Positions 49,001 to 62,739 of a stretch of 64,000 bases of DNA are shown here, one piece after another. Under the pieces are notes generated by a model that was not told the DNA's origin, did no database searches, and was given only the letters and a program-made list of their open reading frames with translations. How positions within the stretch are numbered: the stretch's first letter is position 1; the number at the start of each line of letters is the position of its first letter. A program made the translations under genes and the position numbers. The stretch is from Lycocorax pyrrhopterus obiensis (lineage: Eukaryota; Chordata; Aves; Passeriformes; Paradisaeidae): contig JACSVZ010000002.1 in NCBI GenBank assembly GCA_014706295.1, positions 137,386,760-137,450,759 on the forward strand. Direction: 5' to 3'.

Positions 49001-52000
49001 CGCAAAATTTTATTGTGTTCTTTAGTGCATTCTAAATGTCAATTCACCTCTTGTTGCTTTGAAATGTATGTGCTATTTTTGAGAAATACCAGAATTTTAT
49101 AGTAGCTTGTCAACAGTAATTGCCAAAAATTGGGAGACAATACTAATGTGCCTCCCACTCCTCTTTAGCAACAAAATAAACAAAAATAGCAAGACCAACT
49201 GAGTAGATGAAAAACTAGAAAACCTTCTGAAAACAATGGGAAGCAGCAGGATTCCAGAATGCAGTTGGTTTCAGCCAAGAATATCGTTTCCTTTTTTTGC
49301 ATAAAGGAATCTGGTAAAAACTCAGAGTACAATGAAACGAACTGGGAAATGGTGCAACAGACCTCCCACATGGATCACAGTGCATAGCCCAAGTGGAAAA
49401 CAGCAACAGTTATCACACACAGAGCAACCACATGAAAAGGAAAATGTTGCATCTACCAAGTGACATCCTGCCCATGATGAATTTGATCACCTGTAAAAAA
49501 AGCTATCATCCTTTTCAATTTGAAAATAAAAAAAAAAAAAAAGCAGGAATTTAAACATATGAGCATTTAATTTGGAAACATCTTTTTTATGACCAGAAGT
49601 TTCTAGATTTTTTTTACTACCTATATTTAACAAGTTTTGATCATATTCCCTGAATGTTTTCTCATATTTCCTGCAATAAAGCTCTAGGACCAGCTCTGGC
49701 TTCTTATTTCATAAAGTTTTAATATATACACCAATGACAGGGTGTTACGGGCTATTCAACACAAGACTGCGTGACTTTAGTTAAAAAATTATGTCCTACC
49801 CCTCTGTGTGAGAAGGTAGAAGAATAAAATACTTGCGTCTCACTACTGAGAGCAAGGTTCAAGGCTGTGGATGACCTTCATAAAATGGATTTAACTTAGC
49901 CCCTTCATCTGCCATGCCAAGGAATATATCACCATGCAGAACCAACGAGACAACGTAAATTGAAACAAGACATGAACCTATGAAGAAATGACTAAGGAAC
50001 TAGTTCTCAACACCTTCTGTTGCTGCTGCTTTCAGGTAGAAGATGAGGTCAGTGTTAGGTCAGTGTTCTTCTGAACGCCATCTATCACAGCTTTGGATGT
50101 ACTTAACTGGTATGAATTTAGCAATCTTTAAAAGTAGAAATATACACAATACACAATTAAAAATAATGGCATCCTCTTGAACAGATATTTACAGAGTGCA
50201 AAACACCAGAACAGCTCCGACAGAGTGTTTATCAGGTAAATAGTATGTGTTTTATTTATAAATATCTACTTATTATACTGGAAGACTTATTAATAACCTT
50301 TCCAGTCCCTTGTGCATGATAGGCATTTAAAAACAGGAGCTGAAGATATGTTGACTTGAAGGACCAGACCACACTGAGAAGATAAGTCATTTTATGTCTT
50401 CCTATAATATTTTCTAGCAGAAGAATAACTATTAAAATGACAAGTTAATACTGTTACAACAATGGTGGAAACATAAAGGAGATAAAATGAGGCAAGACTA
50501 GACTGCTATGTTAGGTGTCACCAAGTTTTTATCTAAGTGAGAATGCTCTAGGCTGGAACAATTTACCTACAAGCACCGTACATGTTCATACAAGACTCCA
50601 GAATACCCCACAGGCTTTTATGTGGTGCAGGATGAGAATTCTTTGTGCACACTCCCTAACTCACAAGTAGTAGCCACTCCCTGGCAGGACCCTTCTAATA
50701 TTCCCCTTGAACCACACATATTTACCACAGGACATTATCCCACCAGCCAGTACTAAAACATGCCTCATAAATGAATAAAACTGTTTCCCTATAAGTTATG
50801 GGACAAGTTAAGGATGATTTGGGTCATGAGTTAAATATTGTGTGATAGATTTACTCAAACTGCCACTACAGGGTTTAAGGGTCAGATGGAGCACAATGTT
50901 ACGCTGATGTATTTGGACATTGAAATATTTTTTGGTTTTGGTGGGGGGGCAAAGACATTTTGGTGAGTTCCTAGAAGTTCTTTATTTATGTATCCGACTA
51001 GGCATTAAAGCATAAATATTTTTTCCATGGACGGATGTTACAGGCATGTGCGAGTACCAAGATGTATGGCACAGCACAGTGCAAGTTAGAATATTCAAAA
51101 TATATCTGTTCAAGGGCAGGAAGGCATGGGACATGAGGCCCTTTCCCATGTCAGTGGGTCAAGAGACACAATACACTTTATGCCCTCTTTATTCCTTCTT
51201 GATTTTTGATTTTGTGACAGTTTACAACAGAAGACTTTGTTGTTCTCTGCCTTACAGGTCTCAGATAACAGGAATCCCTGTAGTTCAGCACTCTGTTACC
51301 AGAAAGATGTCACAAAAATTTCCCCATGCAAACTCTGAAAGTCACAGAGGAATGGAGCCAAACTTCACTTTCCTATAAAGCAAAAGCTCCACAATAGGTA
51401 GGCAGTGTCAAGAGAAGTAGTTTTCCAGAATTCAAGCAGTTTGTATAGAGAGAAAAGTATAGACTAGGCTGTACAAAGGAACTCAAAATGCAAAAAAAAT
51501 GCATCCAAACACTCCTTAGGTTTGTGTTTAACTTTCTACAAATTATTAGGCTCACAGTCCTTGCATTAGACTTTTCCAGATAGCTCAGATGCAGACCTTT
51601 TCTGTACTCAGCTCTGAAGACGATACAAGATTTTGTATTACACAAGAAAATAATCTTCTCTTTCAGGCATATCACCAACGCAGCATTTTAATGAAGGAAT
51701 GAGACTAAATGAGGCTGTGAATCTTTCCAGAGAACCATCTTTATACTGTTAGTTCATCCTCTTCTGTAACAGCCTTTGCTTAAAAAAGACATACATTTCC
51801 AAAGACAGCCATTTGCGAGTTGGAATAAACCTGCGAAGAAGTGGGAAAGCTATTTGTGGCAATGGAAGCAGGATGACTCTGCCTGGGGCTATGTGTGTTA
51901 CAGCTGTCACAACCTCTGCCTTGTAATAGCAATACTGGGGAGAGACTTTCTCAGTGTGAGCCAGCGGCAAGCATGGCCTCCTTTGCCTCAGTCAAGGCAG

Positions 52001-55000
52001 CAGAGGAAGTGTTGGCAAGCTTCCCCCCCAGAATAGTTCAAATTATGGGACAATGCCAACCTGAACACCTGTCCTTTCTAAACAGCTTTTGGCCAAGAGG
52101 CATCTTGAAATTAAGCTGGAATGAAGTCAGGACAGTCTGTGGTAGAGATCTTGGTAAGATTGAGCTCGATATTGGAAGAGAACCATGGGACAAGAAGGTA
52201 ACAAAATCTTTTGGAATAACTGTGTTATCTTAGGGCTGCTAAGATTGCCTCTTACTGCGGCCTCGCTCACCAGCATCCTAGGGCTGTGTTCCACCTGCCA
52301 GGACTCGAATGAGTGGCAGTGATTCACAGCAGGGGCTTGATGCCTCCTGTCTGGTGCCACAGATAGAAGCAGAACTGAGGAGGATATCCTGCCCTTCCCA
52401 TTGCCTGTGAGGGGTTCCATGAATGGTGTGAAGCCTTGTTATCTCTCTTTTGTTACTCACCTAGTTGAACTGCATGGTTCCCACTGAAGCATAAACCTGG
52501 GTGCAGTCGTCAGGGTATTTTATGTCTGGGAAAGTTATAAACAGGCAGTAGAGGTGTGTGCTGACTGTAAAATCTTGGATTTTACTCCATTTGCTCCATC
52601 AATCCTTTGAATTGCATCCTTGCACGAGTTACACAAAATTCAGGAGGACCCTATACTACCAGGCAGGAAAAGGAACAGCAAGAGGAGAGAAATAAAGGAA
52701 AGAAAGAAACAAGGAAGGGAGCAAGAAAGAACAGACTCCAGCCTATGCCAGAGGGACACATCTGTGAGTTCACAAGGGGCTGGTCCTGAGGAACAACATG
52801 AGCACAGGTACTGAGGAGCATTGGTCTGATAGGTGAGGCCACTTTCCTACACGGGGTACTGTAAATCTGTCAGCAAATGCAGATTCACTGCTGTGAATGG
52901 AAATCAGGCCAGAGGAATGGGTTCACTTTCCAGAGGCCCATGGCCAGTGAGGCTACCTAGGTGGTCTGCAGAGCATCCCAGCATTGCCAACATATAAGTC
53001 AACAGTTTAAAAGATTCTGATTTCTTTAAGCTCTCACTTCCAAACCACAGGGCCTAAGAGGGCATTTTTTCCCTAGCAACCAATTTATTAAGAAAAAAGA
53101 AGCTTTTTAGTGAGATTGAAGAGTTACATTTATTCTTCCCTCCAAAACACCTGGAGTTACTTACCTCAGAAGTTTCATACCTCAAAAGGCAAACCAAGCC
53201 AAACATTTAGGCGAGATGAAACTTGGAAAATTTTACCCCCAAAGAAGGATTATTCTGAGATTCATCTGCACATAAGACCAGGAGATTCTAATGAAACCCC
53301 CAAAATAACCTATAATTATAATTTGTGCTATCTCTCAAGGAATAATACGTATTATTACTAATGAAGCAGAAAATAATAGGGCACCCAGTAGATGCAGAAA
53401 ACCTTTTGTAGTTATGTGTAATTACATATAATTTTTGGCCATGACTTCAGAGCAATTCTGAAACTAAGTGAAATTTTTGGTCCAGCTATTTGTCCATGCA
53501 TGATTTAAAATTGGACTACTTATTTAAGAAGTCAAAGAACTTACTTTGCTGTGAAGTTTAAATTAAAATATTATATATGCCTGAAAATTATAAAAGTAAT
53601 TTTGCTAGTGTTCTTTGTATGACTTTTTAAGGCAAAGCAGAAAGATTAGAGCTGCTGCTAATATAACCAGTGTGCTGCAACATATATCCAGCTGCAATTT
53701 GTTATCAATATATACTTCTGAGAACTTGAAAATATGAAAAGAATGTCTGATTCCTGAGATTATTTTGAAGGCAATTGAACAGTTCTGTTAATCTTTTCTG
53801 TAAAACACAATGTAATACCTGAAGTTGATGCCAGAAGAAATGGAAGAATTTCTACTTCATAAAAACAGGTTTTCTATTGTTTTTCTTCTGCATTTTTATC
53901 ATGTGCCAAGTACTTCCTTTGTCGTTTTCTGAATGCAGGAGGATGATAGAGGATGACACACGTCATTTATTGTAGAGGTAGAATTGTCAGCTGCCTAGGA
54001 TGACAACTTGTTTTACATAGGCATGGTCTCTATCTTCTTAGGCCAGAGATGCAGAATTAGCGTAAATAATATTAGTGTTATGGAGAAGTGAGGAGGTCAA
54101 CAGAGGAAGGTGGCAAAGAGATGTAAAGGACAACTAAGACTGTGATACAGGCAATGAACCTTGTGCATCACCAGCCCAGATAGAACCAAAGAGAGCAAAG
54201 GTTGAAGAAAGCCTCAGATCCTGGACTGCTCCATCCTGACCCCTTTGGAGAAAGCTGTAAGTCCTAGTCAATTTCCTCTTCTTTTTCTCTCTTTCCCTTT
54301 CCCTCCTCATGCCAAGAGGTATAAGAGATTAAATAGGGGGTTTTTTTGAGGAATAAGAAGAGGCAATGCATTCTCAGGGTGGGTACACAAAGTCCTGTGT
54401 GGATGTGGAAGATGGACCAGAGGGAGGATATCAGACAGAGATTTTGAGGAAGAAGGTGAGGGGATAGGAATGGGGCTGGGAGAGAATTAAAAAAACTACA
54501 AAACTAGTTATGGGTTCCCTGACAGTCTGATGAAAACCTACTGTCTCTTCTCCTTCTCTTCTCTCCACTGAAGCATCTCTTCGCCTCCCTCACTTTGTAC
54601 CTTTCACTAAATATTTTCCCTTCTTATATCTCAAGAACCACATAAACAGTAAAAATTTTATTTGTCTTCCATTTTAAGAAGCCTAGGACTTGCTCTGTTT
54701 CTGTCAGCACCATTTACTGAAGCTGAAGACTTCTCTGTATTCTGAACAACTTTTAATTTTGCCATTCTCAAAACAGGAGCCTAATTCCTGTCAACATCAA
54801 AGTCTGTGGTGGTAGCAAAGATTGAGGCTGCATAGGAAGACAGCAGAGCCCTGTGTGTGTATTTCTGGGAAGTTTCCTTGGTCTCTATAACAGGATCCAT
54901 TTGGGAAAAGTGGTCTTGTAGAAGGCAACTCCTCAAGAAAGAGCATGTTGAAAAAGATGCAGCTGCATCTATGAGATCAGGAAACCCTCTTTCTCTTTGG

Positions 55001-56799
55001 CTTAAAACCATATTGCTACTGTCATAGGCAACAGTCTATGCCTAAAGCAAGACCTTTAATCAGAGTTTACTAGTCCGTACATTTGAAGTTGGATTCATCT
55101 AACCAAATGTAAGCACTTTCTGTGTATTCTCTTTATAGAGAGACTTCTAGCAAATGATTTGTCTAACTCTAAAGCAGACATCCAACACAGATGAGACAAA
55201 AAGCTCCCTGAACGTGCCCTAAAACATGTTTGTCTCCCAAAGGATTGCCTGTAGGTTGCCTAACTCATACAAAGAAAATTGTCCACCCTGTCACGCAAAA
55301 TGCCTGAGTAGACGCAGAGAAATGCTTTCACCACCTATAGATAACACAGACAGCTTTTGGGGCAGTGTAAAGGATGTTGTGGTAACAAGGAGGAAGAGAA
55401 TTTGCCCTCACATTTTTAGTCTGAAAATACAGAATTTTTACTTTTATGGCTGTTCTATCCTGTCTTTCATTTCCTGAATTTTAATTTTTTTAAGAAAGGT
55501 TCTGAAGGGGTGAAAGAAAAAATCACCTAGAAAAAAACCAAGAACATTTTAAAATGAAAATCGAAAATATAAGTGTAATAGTAACAGCTGAAATTGTACT
55601 AACTATCCATATAATCATAAAAATAAATAACAGAACTTATACTAATTTTCTGCATCCAATTTTTTTCTCTACTGAGAACATTGTGTCAAATTCAGGTTTA
55701 TTACAAAAAAAAAGGACATAGATATTATTACTTTGGAAGAATAATAACAGCAAGCATTATAGTCAGGAGTTTTAGAAAGTAGCATCAATTAGGAGAAACT
55801 TTGCAAAATATTTTCTTCCCATGTAGTGAGAACACTTTCAAAAGAACTCGCTCTTAAGAGTTCTGAAAATATTATCAGAGGCATTGAAATGGGAAATGAG
55901 TGCTAAGAAGGTTTGAAAACCTGATCTTTATTTAAGTGTTTTTTAAAAGGATAAAAAGCATATGTACCTAAAATACTGGTTTAATGATTCAATGGTTCCT
56001 GTGCTCATGCAGGCCCAGGTAAAAGAGATTCTTTTTCTCCACTGGGGGGAAGCGAGAGGTAAATCTGCTAGTTGCACATTCGGTAAATTTGTTGCAGCAT
56101 TCTGATTAATGTAATAGTCATTGCGGTCCCTTCAATGATTCACACAAAATATAATGATCTTTAGCATACAAATTCTCTTCATTACTGACAAGGTCATGTT
56201 TAGGTCATACCTGTGGAAGCAAGAAATTAACAGTATTATGCTGCTTGCTTTCTCAAGGCAAAGCATTTTCTTTGAGCATTTCTACACATATTTCCTTATT
56301 TTATTTTTTATATTCACATTTCCTTTACCACAATAGGAGTAACAAATTTACTTCTCTGTTGGGATGCTATGTTCCCTCTTTTTGGATGAGTGTTTTTTGT
56401 CTGAGGAAAAAAAGCCTACTTCTAGCTAGTGCAACAACAAATTCCTCTACACCAGGTTGCACAAATATAGGTATGCCAGCCTCACTAAAGCTTTAGCTAC
56501 AGAACATGACAAAAATCCACTCTCTTTCCCTAAAAGCAGATCCCTGTGTTGATTCAAGAGAAAGATTCTTTTTCTTTTTTTCTCCACCGTTAACACTGGT
56601 CTCTGAAGATTCTGCTTCAAAATATTCTTGTTCAGCACATGGGAATCCCACAGCTCTTCTATAAAATGAAGTACTGGGACCTGTCCCTTGCTGAGAAATC
56701 CCACTTAAAGTCTCCCTTTTTTTGAGGATTTATCAATATTTCATTTGAAAAAAAAATCCCTTCTCTTAATAGCTTTTCTCAGCTGAATGCTACTATCTT
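46091..56799. other. Long repeat-poor non-coding stretch
   Basis: About 10.7 kb have no recognised transposable element or exon. The longest frames are 110-117 codons (47008-47361, 51046-51378 and 51895-52233) without domains. Simple tracts include a G/T-rich patch at 48150-48245 and an A16-17 run near 49527-49542. Confidence 0.5.
48150..48245. repeat. G/T-rich simple sequence with ttggttca units
   Basis: Two direct ttggttca units (about 48188-48207) are followed by runs of four, five and three G separated by T runs (ggggttttgggggattttttt). The patch is strongly strand-asymmetric and could fold into a G-quadruplex on the plus strand if the earlier ggg at about 48180 is used. Confidence 0.6.
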
Positions 56800-57150
56800 T
56801 GCTGACTTTATTTGGTACAATACGAGCCCAATCACTAATCCTGGAATCCCAGTCAGCATCATTTCTCATCTTTTGTTTTCTTTCCTTCACACCTGGCTGG
56901 GACAATTAAATACTGTACAGAGTGTCAAAGGCACAGCCTAATAATTGAATAACAATAAGCTTTGAAAACCCGGGAAGGATTTGATTGTCTGTCTGTAAAA
57001 GCCATTTTCTGCATTAATATTAGTCACCTATTATGTGGATCATTTTAATCACTAATTAAGGAGAAGTCTTGTCTAGTTTCTTCAGTGTTAGCCATGAACA
57101 GGAAATAACATGATTTTAATCAAAGGCAGAAGCTCCATTTGAAATGGTAA
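56800..57150. promoter_or_regulatory. Candidate conserved non-coding element (speculative)
   Basis: The segment has balanced composition and no homopolymers or repeat similarity. It holds several homeodomain-type TAAT cores (cactaattaag at about 57051-57061, attaatatta at about 57014-57023, gcctaataattg at about 56937-56948) and an E-box-like cacctg (56890-56895). Clusters like this are common in vertebrate developmental enhancers, but AT-rich DNA also produces them by chance. Function is not shown. Confidence 0.2.
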
Positions 57151-60100
57151 CTGTTGACCTCCACACACAGCTTTTTTTGGTAGTGGCTTATTTCTGAGGT
57201 CTCTATGGTGAAGGTTTAAATCATTTCTAAAGAAGCACCAAGGTTCGTTATATCTTTTTTTAAGTATTTCAAAACTATTTTATTGCTATGTAATAAGCAG
57301 AATTCTTAATGGCTCTTGAATGAAAAAAATGTTCCAAGACACAGGTGAAATGCTTATGCACTGCAGACTCTCTGCACACTGTTGGTGTATTTGATAGCCC
57401 AATTGCAAACCACACATGACCTGTCTTCCCCAAAGTCATCGCCCCAAATCTTACATACCAGGTACAACAGCTTCCTAACATCTCCTGGCAAAAATGAGGC
57501 CTCCAGAAATGCCTGCTCTTTGAGCAGAGCCCATGCATGGTCTTCCCTAAGGGGCAGAAAACTTTTGTGATGTCCCCACACGTTTGTGGATTTACCAAAT
57601 TTTGCACTATGTGAAGACTGGGTGAATTATAAGAACTTTTCTATCTTTTGTCTCTCACTGGATTTGCACTTCTGCAGGAGTGTTAAAGCTGGCAAAGACA
57701 AAGCACAGTCTGCAACTAATCACTTCAGCTGATGATTGCAGCAATAGCCAGGTCAGGACAGAGTCACTGATCCATTTAGCACAGCTTTATCAGAAGGTTT
57801 ATAAAGTTACATAAACAGATGTGCATAATTCTAAACGTACCGTTACCAACAGACCAAAAGATTTATACTTTAAGCAACTGTCTTTCATTGCCTTATATAT
57901 TGTGCGGCTGCTGAATATGGGGTTTTAAATGTTTTTTATGGCAGAAAAATGATTAAAATTTTAGATTTGGACATCTTCCCAAACTGGAGATACTCTGGCC
58001 AATGGTGCATTGTGTTTCAATTCTCAGAAAAGTGGAAGGGTCTTGCTCGGTTATTAATGATTAACTTGCTATCCTTTGAGATGTCTGACTGTTTTATGTC
58101 TACTAATGTATTTTTTTTCATACTGCAGGTCAGCTATGGTGTCTTATGTGTAGCTATGGCACACCAATTACTATTTAAGTCTGCAGCACTCCAAGTGTAC
58201 TCAATTTTTTTTTTTCCTTTTTCAGGCAATTTACTTGATTTCTTCTGTTAATAATACTAAGTGAACTCCCACTGGTGAGCAATTAGCTACACCCCTGCCC
58301 ACTGAAACTTCCCAACTTAGCTGCTTCCTCTGCTTCTTAAACTGTCCTTGGATCAGCCTGTTTAATACAAGTGGCAAGGGTTCTTCCCATCTAGCCTCTC
58401 AAGATGAAAATCTATATCTTGTTTTTTGAATACACTGTTCTCTTTGGGTGGAACATAAAGATTAACAATTAGAGTCTGTGGACCCCTGTGTTAAAAACTG
58501 TGCAAACAATAATTTAAAAAAAAAAGAAAAGAAAACTCCAAAATTCTTATTAGTTTAGTACTAACTCTCATCTGCTCAATACCCTCCTATCTTACTGCCT
58601 ACCCTACTCTAAAAGCCACATGTCAAGGCTTAAAAATTAGTCATCTTCTTTAACCAGCCACCATCTACATTTACCATATAACTTTCTATCAGCTGTGAGT
58701 CTTGCAGTATAAGGAGCTAAACACTCCGGCCTCTACAGGATGATCTATGTTTTAACACCTCTAGTGCTTTAATGTCCTTTTTTAATAATACCATTCCCTG
58801 TAATGTACAGTATTTGTCATAGTAAAGAACTAAGGATTGCTGGGCAACAGCTATAAGAATTTAATAACCAACTTCCTATTCCAAATACAATATATCTGCC
58901 CACTTGAGAGATGCACCTGAAAATACCTGAATATGTTGATTATTCCTGCAGTCTTGAGACTCTCCTCTTTTGTTCATGGCATAAAAAAGGATTAACATGT
59001 TGGCATAGAGCAATTGGTTGGAGAGAAAAGTGGTGGTGGGGAACATCCTATGTCTCTGATCAGGTAGTAGTAAATGTTGTTAAATCCTTAGTAATTAACT
59101 TCTGACCAGACATGGAACAAATAATTTCGATTGTTTTTAAGCAAATGTCTTGTTTGTAAGGATAAGATTATGTTATTTCTTGGCTAAAAAAAAGTAAAAT
59201 AAAAATTGAACAATCAAAAAGCATTTTGGGGAGTGTAATTTGGTTGCAAAATAAGGCATTCTGAGAAACTTTTCAAAATGTCTTCAATCTGCCAAGCAAT
59301 AAATAACCTTCACACCTGATTTGTTTTAAATTAATGAAGTCTGCTGTACCAGTTTGGAGTAAAATGAAACTGTTTCCCTACACAGCCAGAGTATCATAGA
59401 TTTTAACAAATAGAGACACTCACATCATTTTCACAGCAGTGAACTGAGTGATTTAATGATGCTGAAGAAAGGTAAGATTGATTGAAAAACTCTAGAGTAT
59501 ATGCCGTCTCTTTCTCAGATGGCAGTATGTAAATTGGAGATGGAAGGTAGGCAAATGAAGAAATAAGAGAACATCAATCAGTCCTTTATCAAACCCCTGT
59601 ACTGCTGCTAGGTCTTTGTCTAACATGCCATTGTGTTGTCTGTTAGAAACAGAAGAGGACTTCATTCTTGTCAATAAATAACTACAAAGCCACCAAGCTG
59701 GTAAGGGGCCAGTCAGCTGAAAACTCTGACAGGTCTGTTTATTGCCACGTGGATGTTTATTTCAACACAATAAATAGATTATATAATCACAAATGATGCC
59801 TTTTTTGTTGTGTGTGGCTTACATCCATATTTTCTTAATTATAAGTGATATTTTAGTGAGGAAACACTTATCCTGTACATTGAGAAGAATATGCTCTGCC
59901 TTTAAAAAAAAACAGAACTCAAAATACCACATATAATTACAAGGTGAGTGTATATGCATAAACACAATTGTCTTACAAATACATATGCTGAAAATATTGT
60001 GACTTATCTTAAATTATGGTGCTGTAAAACATTGTCAGAGAAATAAAAGGATAGTGGAAACAAGTTAAACCAGAGTGAACTTAGTCCAGTAGTCAATTTT

Positions 60101-60379
60101 AGGCTAATACCAGCTTAAAATACATTGCCCTATAAATTATTTCTTAACCACCATGTGGTAACGATGAAGAACACAAGCTGTATATATATATATCTGCCTG
60201 AAGAATAGTCTCACTGGAAGGAGATCCAAAATTCATCTGTCCTAGTCTTCTTTCTTTGATAACAAGCAACAGGTCCTAAGAAAATATGTGAGAAGTGGGG
60301 AATGAGAGAAGATAAAAGCATCCAGCTTTCAACAGTCAAAAATATCAGGACTTCCTGAGCCAGAGGTGCCTTCTTGACT
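57151..60379. other. Non-coding; nothing recognised
   Basis: The longest frames are 100-110 codons (57275-57607 minus and 57949-58251 plus) without domains. A (TA)6 tract lies near 60181-60193. Confidence 0.5.
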
Positions 60380-60883
60380 GTTGTAATACATTGGGTTGGG
60401 ATGAATATAATTTTCTTCATAGCAGCCTACATGGTGCACCAGCAGACTGCTGACTTAAACAGTGCTGCTAACACAGCAATCTCTTAGTTATTGTAGAAAA
60501 GGGCATGGACAGCATCAAGCTCTTCTCTATTTCTCACTCTGCCTCACCAATGAAAAGAGAGAGCAGCCATGACAGCTGACTCACAGTGGCCAAAGTGGCA
60601 TTCCACACTGCAGAGATCATGCTGAGTGGTAAAACTTGGGTAGCAGTTTTCCCAATGTTGCCATAAGTTGAAGACTGTTTGGACATCAGTCTTTGGTGGT
60701 GAGTTATTGCTTTTGCAAAATGTGTTGGTGATTCCCCTCCTTCTCTCTTCACTTATTAACCTACCTTTATCTAAACTCAAGAGTTTTCTCTCTTTGATCT
60801 TTCCAGTTCTCTCTCCCATTCCATTGGGGGAGAGTGAGGGAGGGACTGGTGATGCTTAGCTGCTTACTGGGGTCAACACACCA
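60380..60883 (+). mobile_element. Old ERVL-like LTR, solo
   Basis: The element follows a common avian LTR plan. There is a 5' block with ataattttcttcatagcagc (60407-60426), a middle gccatgacagctgactcaca block followed by tggccaaagtggcattccac (60567-60606), and a catgctgagtgg block where a promoter would lie. The 3' end has a ttctctctcccattcc...gggggagagtgaggg block and terminates at about gatgcttagctgc...ggggtcaacacacca (60851-60883). It belongs to the same broad family as 12062-12518 but keeps more of the middle. Substitutions and the lack of a clear target duplication point to an old insertion. No internal region is attached. Confidence 0.7.
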
Positions 60884-61599
60884 AAAGTGTTGTATATTCT
60901 AACTCCCAATAGCCCATTGTTTATTAAATTGCTCCCAATATTAATGACTCAGTGTTTTTCTCAACTCATATAATTAAGTAGATTTGTTCTATTTTCAATC
61001 TCTACCTCCCAAAGGATTCTATTTCTTGTGTTGTGAAGGGCAGATTTAGAATAGTGGTTTATGGAATCTAACAGCCATTTTAAGCATTTATGTCCAGTTC
61101 TGGTAGGCTTAACATCATTTTGCTTCAGAGCCATCTGAAAAAAAAAAAAAAAAGAACACAGGAGGAAAAAGAGAAAAGACCATATAAATATTGAGAAATA
61201 TAGGAAAAGGATGAACCAGTCTTCATTCTGGGAAACTTAAAGATTTCATCATCATTAGATGGGCTCCCCATGCTCTAGTATCCATCTCATGAATCTCTCA
61301 TCTTTTATCTCCCATTATTCAAATGAATGGGTATTTTTCGATCCTTATAAGAAAGAGTGATTACCCAAACAAGAATGCCTTGTTTTCAGAAAAAAGGATG
61401 ACTTTAACTGGCTTTGAAAATTAGCACAGCACCAATATTCAATAAATTATTGTGATACTCCTTTCTAATTTTATTATTATGACTAAAAAGAGATAATTTA
61501 CCAGTCAGTTGAGTAGATGCTGGATTTTAGGAGAAGATATATTGTTAAGCATGATTGGTGAACAACACCAGACAACAAGGCTCATTGCGTAAGATGTAT
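60884..61599. other. Spacer between two ERVL-like LTRs
   Basis: AT-rich, with an A16-17 run at 61138-61154. No coding signal or repeat was recognised. Confidence 0.5.
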
Positions 61600-62626
61600 C
61601 CCTTTCTCTAGTATGGTATATTGGCAAGGATTTAGTAGCAGGATGGGGCTACAGGCATTTAGAAGCTTTCCCTGTGTCCAATAGAGCCAATGCCAGCCAG
61701 CTCCAAGACAGCCTCACCACTGGCAGAGCCCAACAGCTACAGTGGCAGCACCTCTAGGATAAAATGTTTAATAATGGGAAAAATAAGCACTGCACACTTG
61801 CAGCCAGGAAAGAGGAGTGAGAACGTGTGAGAGAAACAGCCCTGCAGACACCGTGGTCAGTGAGGAAGGAGGGGGAGCAGGTGCTCCAGGTGCTGTAGCA
61901 GAGATTCCCCTGCAGCCCATGATGAGGCAGCTGTGCCCCTGCAGCCCACGGAGGATCACAGGGATGCAGAGATCCACCTGCAGCCCTGGAGGATCCCATG
62001 CCAGAGCAAGTGGAAGCTCAGAGGAGGCTGTGACCCTCTGAGAAGCTCTCACTGGAGCAGGCCCCTGACAGGACCTGTGGACCCAAGCCCATGCTGGAGC
62101 AACTTTGCTGGCAGGACTTGTGATTCTGCAGGGGGTCCAAGCTGGAGCAGACTGTTCCTGAAGGACTGGACCATGTGGAACAGATCCACACTGGAACAGT
62201 TTCTAAAGAACTGCAGTCTGTGGGAAGAAGCCAGGTGGGAGAAGTGTTGGGAGGGACTCCACGCTGGAGCAGTGTGTGGAAGAGTGTGCGCAGTCCTTTT
62301 CCTGAGGAGGAAGGAGCAGCAGAGATGTGATAAACTGACCACAGCCCACATCCTCCATCCCCCTGCATTGCTGTGAGGGAGGAGGAAGAGAAAAAATCAG
62401 GACTGAAGTTGTGCCTGGAAAGAAGGGAGACTTGAGGGGAAGGTGTTTTAAGATTTAGGTTTATTTCTCATCACTCTACTCTCCATGTTGAGTCTGTTTT
62501 ATCCATAATGGTAACTGGTGAGAGATTTCTCAATGGCTTTATCTTAAGTCTTTCATTAATGTTTCTCTCCCCTGTAGAGTTTAGGAGGAGAATGAAACAG
62601 CGAATTTGGTGGGTTCATTGTGGTTT
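61600..62626 (+). mobile_element. ERVL-like LTR with internal ~60-bp repeats
   Basis: This is a GC-rich block of about 1 kb in plus orientation. The left part contains gtgtccaatagagccaatgc (61675-61694) and a weak TATA-like gataaaatgttt. The centre (61860-62290) is built from degenerate units of about 60 bp, each carrying a ctggagcag-type core and a caggacctgtgg or gaactgcagtctgtgg-type partner. The right part has gtgttttaagatttaggttt (62443-62462), gttgagtctgttttatcc, ggtaactggtgagaga and the terminus near gaatttggtgggttcattgtgg. Pol-like sequence begins about 120 bp further on, so this is probably the 5' LTR of a provirus that has lost gag. The left boundary is approximate. The 147-codon frame at 61933-62376 is a by-product of the repeats. 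Confidence 0.8.
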
Positions 62627-62739
62627 AAAAAATAATCACAAAAGGGGTTCTTCCAGGAAAATATGATCTCCAGTTTCTAGTGGACAGTTCCTCAGACCAA
62701 ACAGAAGGCCTGGTCTGACTTATGATTTTAATAAAGGGA

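Noticed and set aside
51776..52420. Overlapping 86-112 codon frames on both strands as possible exons
   Set aside because: No recognisable domain or consistent splice-site pattern. The overlap on both strands suggests chance in a slightly GC-richer patch.
61933..62376. 147-codon plus-strand frame
   Set aside because: It is a by-product of the ~60-bp repeats in the LTR, with overlapping long frames on the minus strand as well, as expected for GC-richer repeats.
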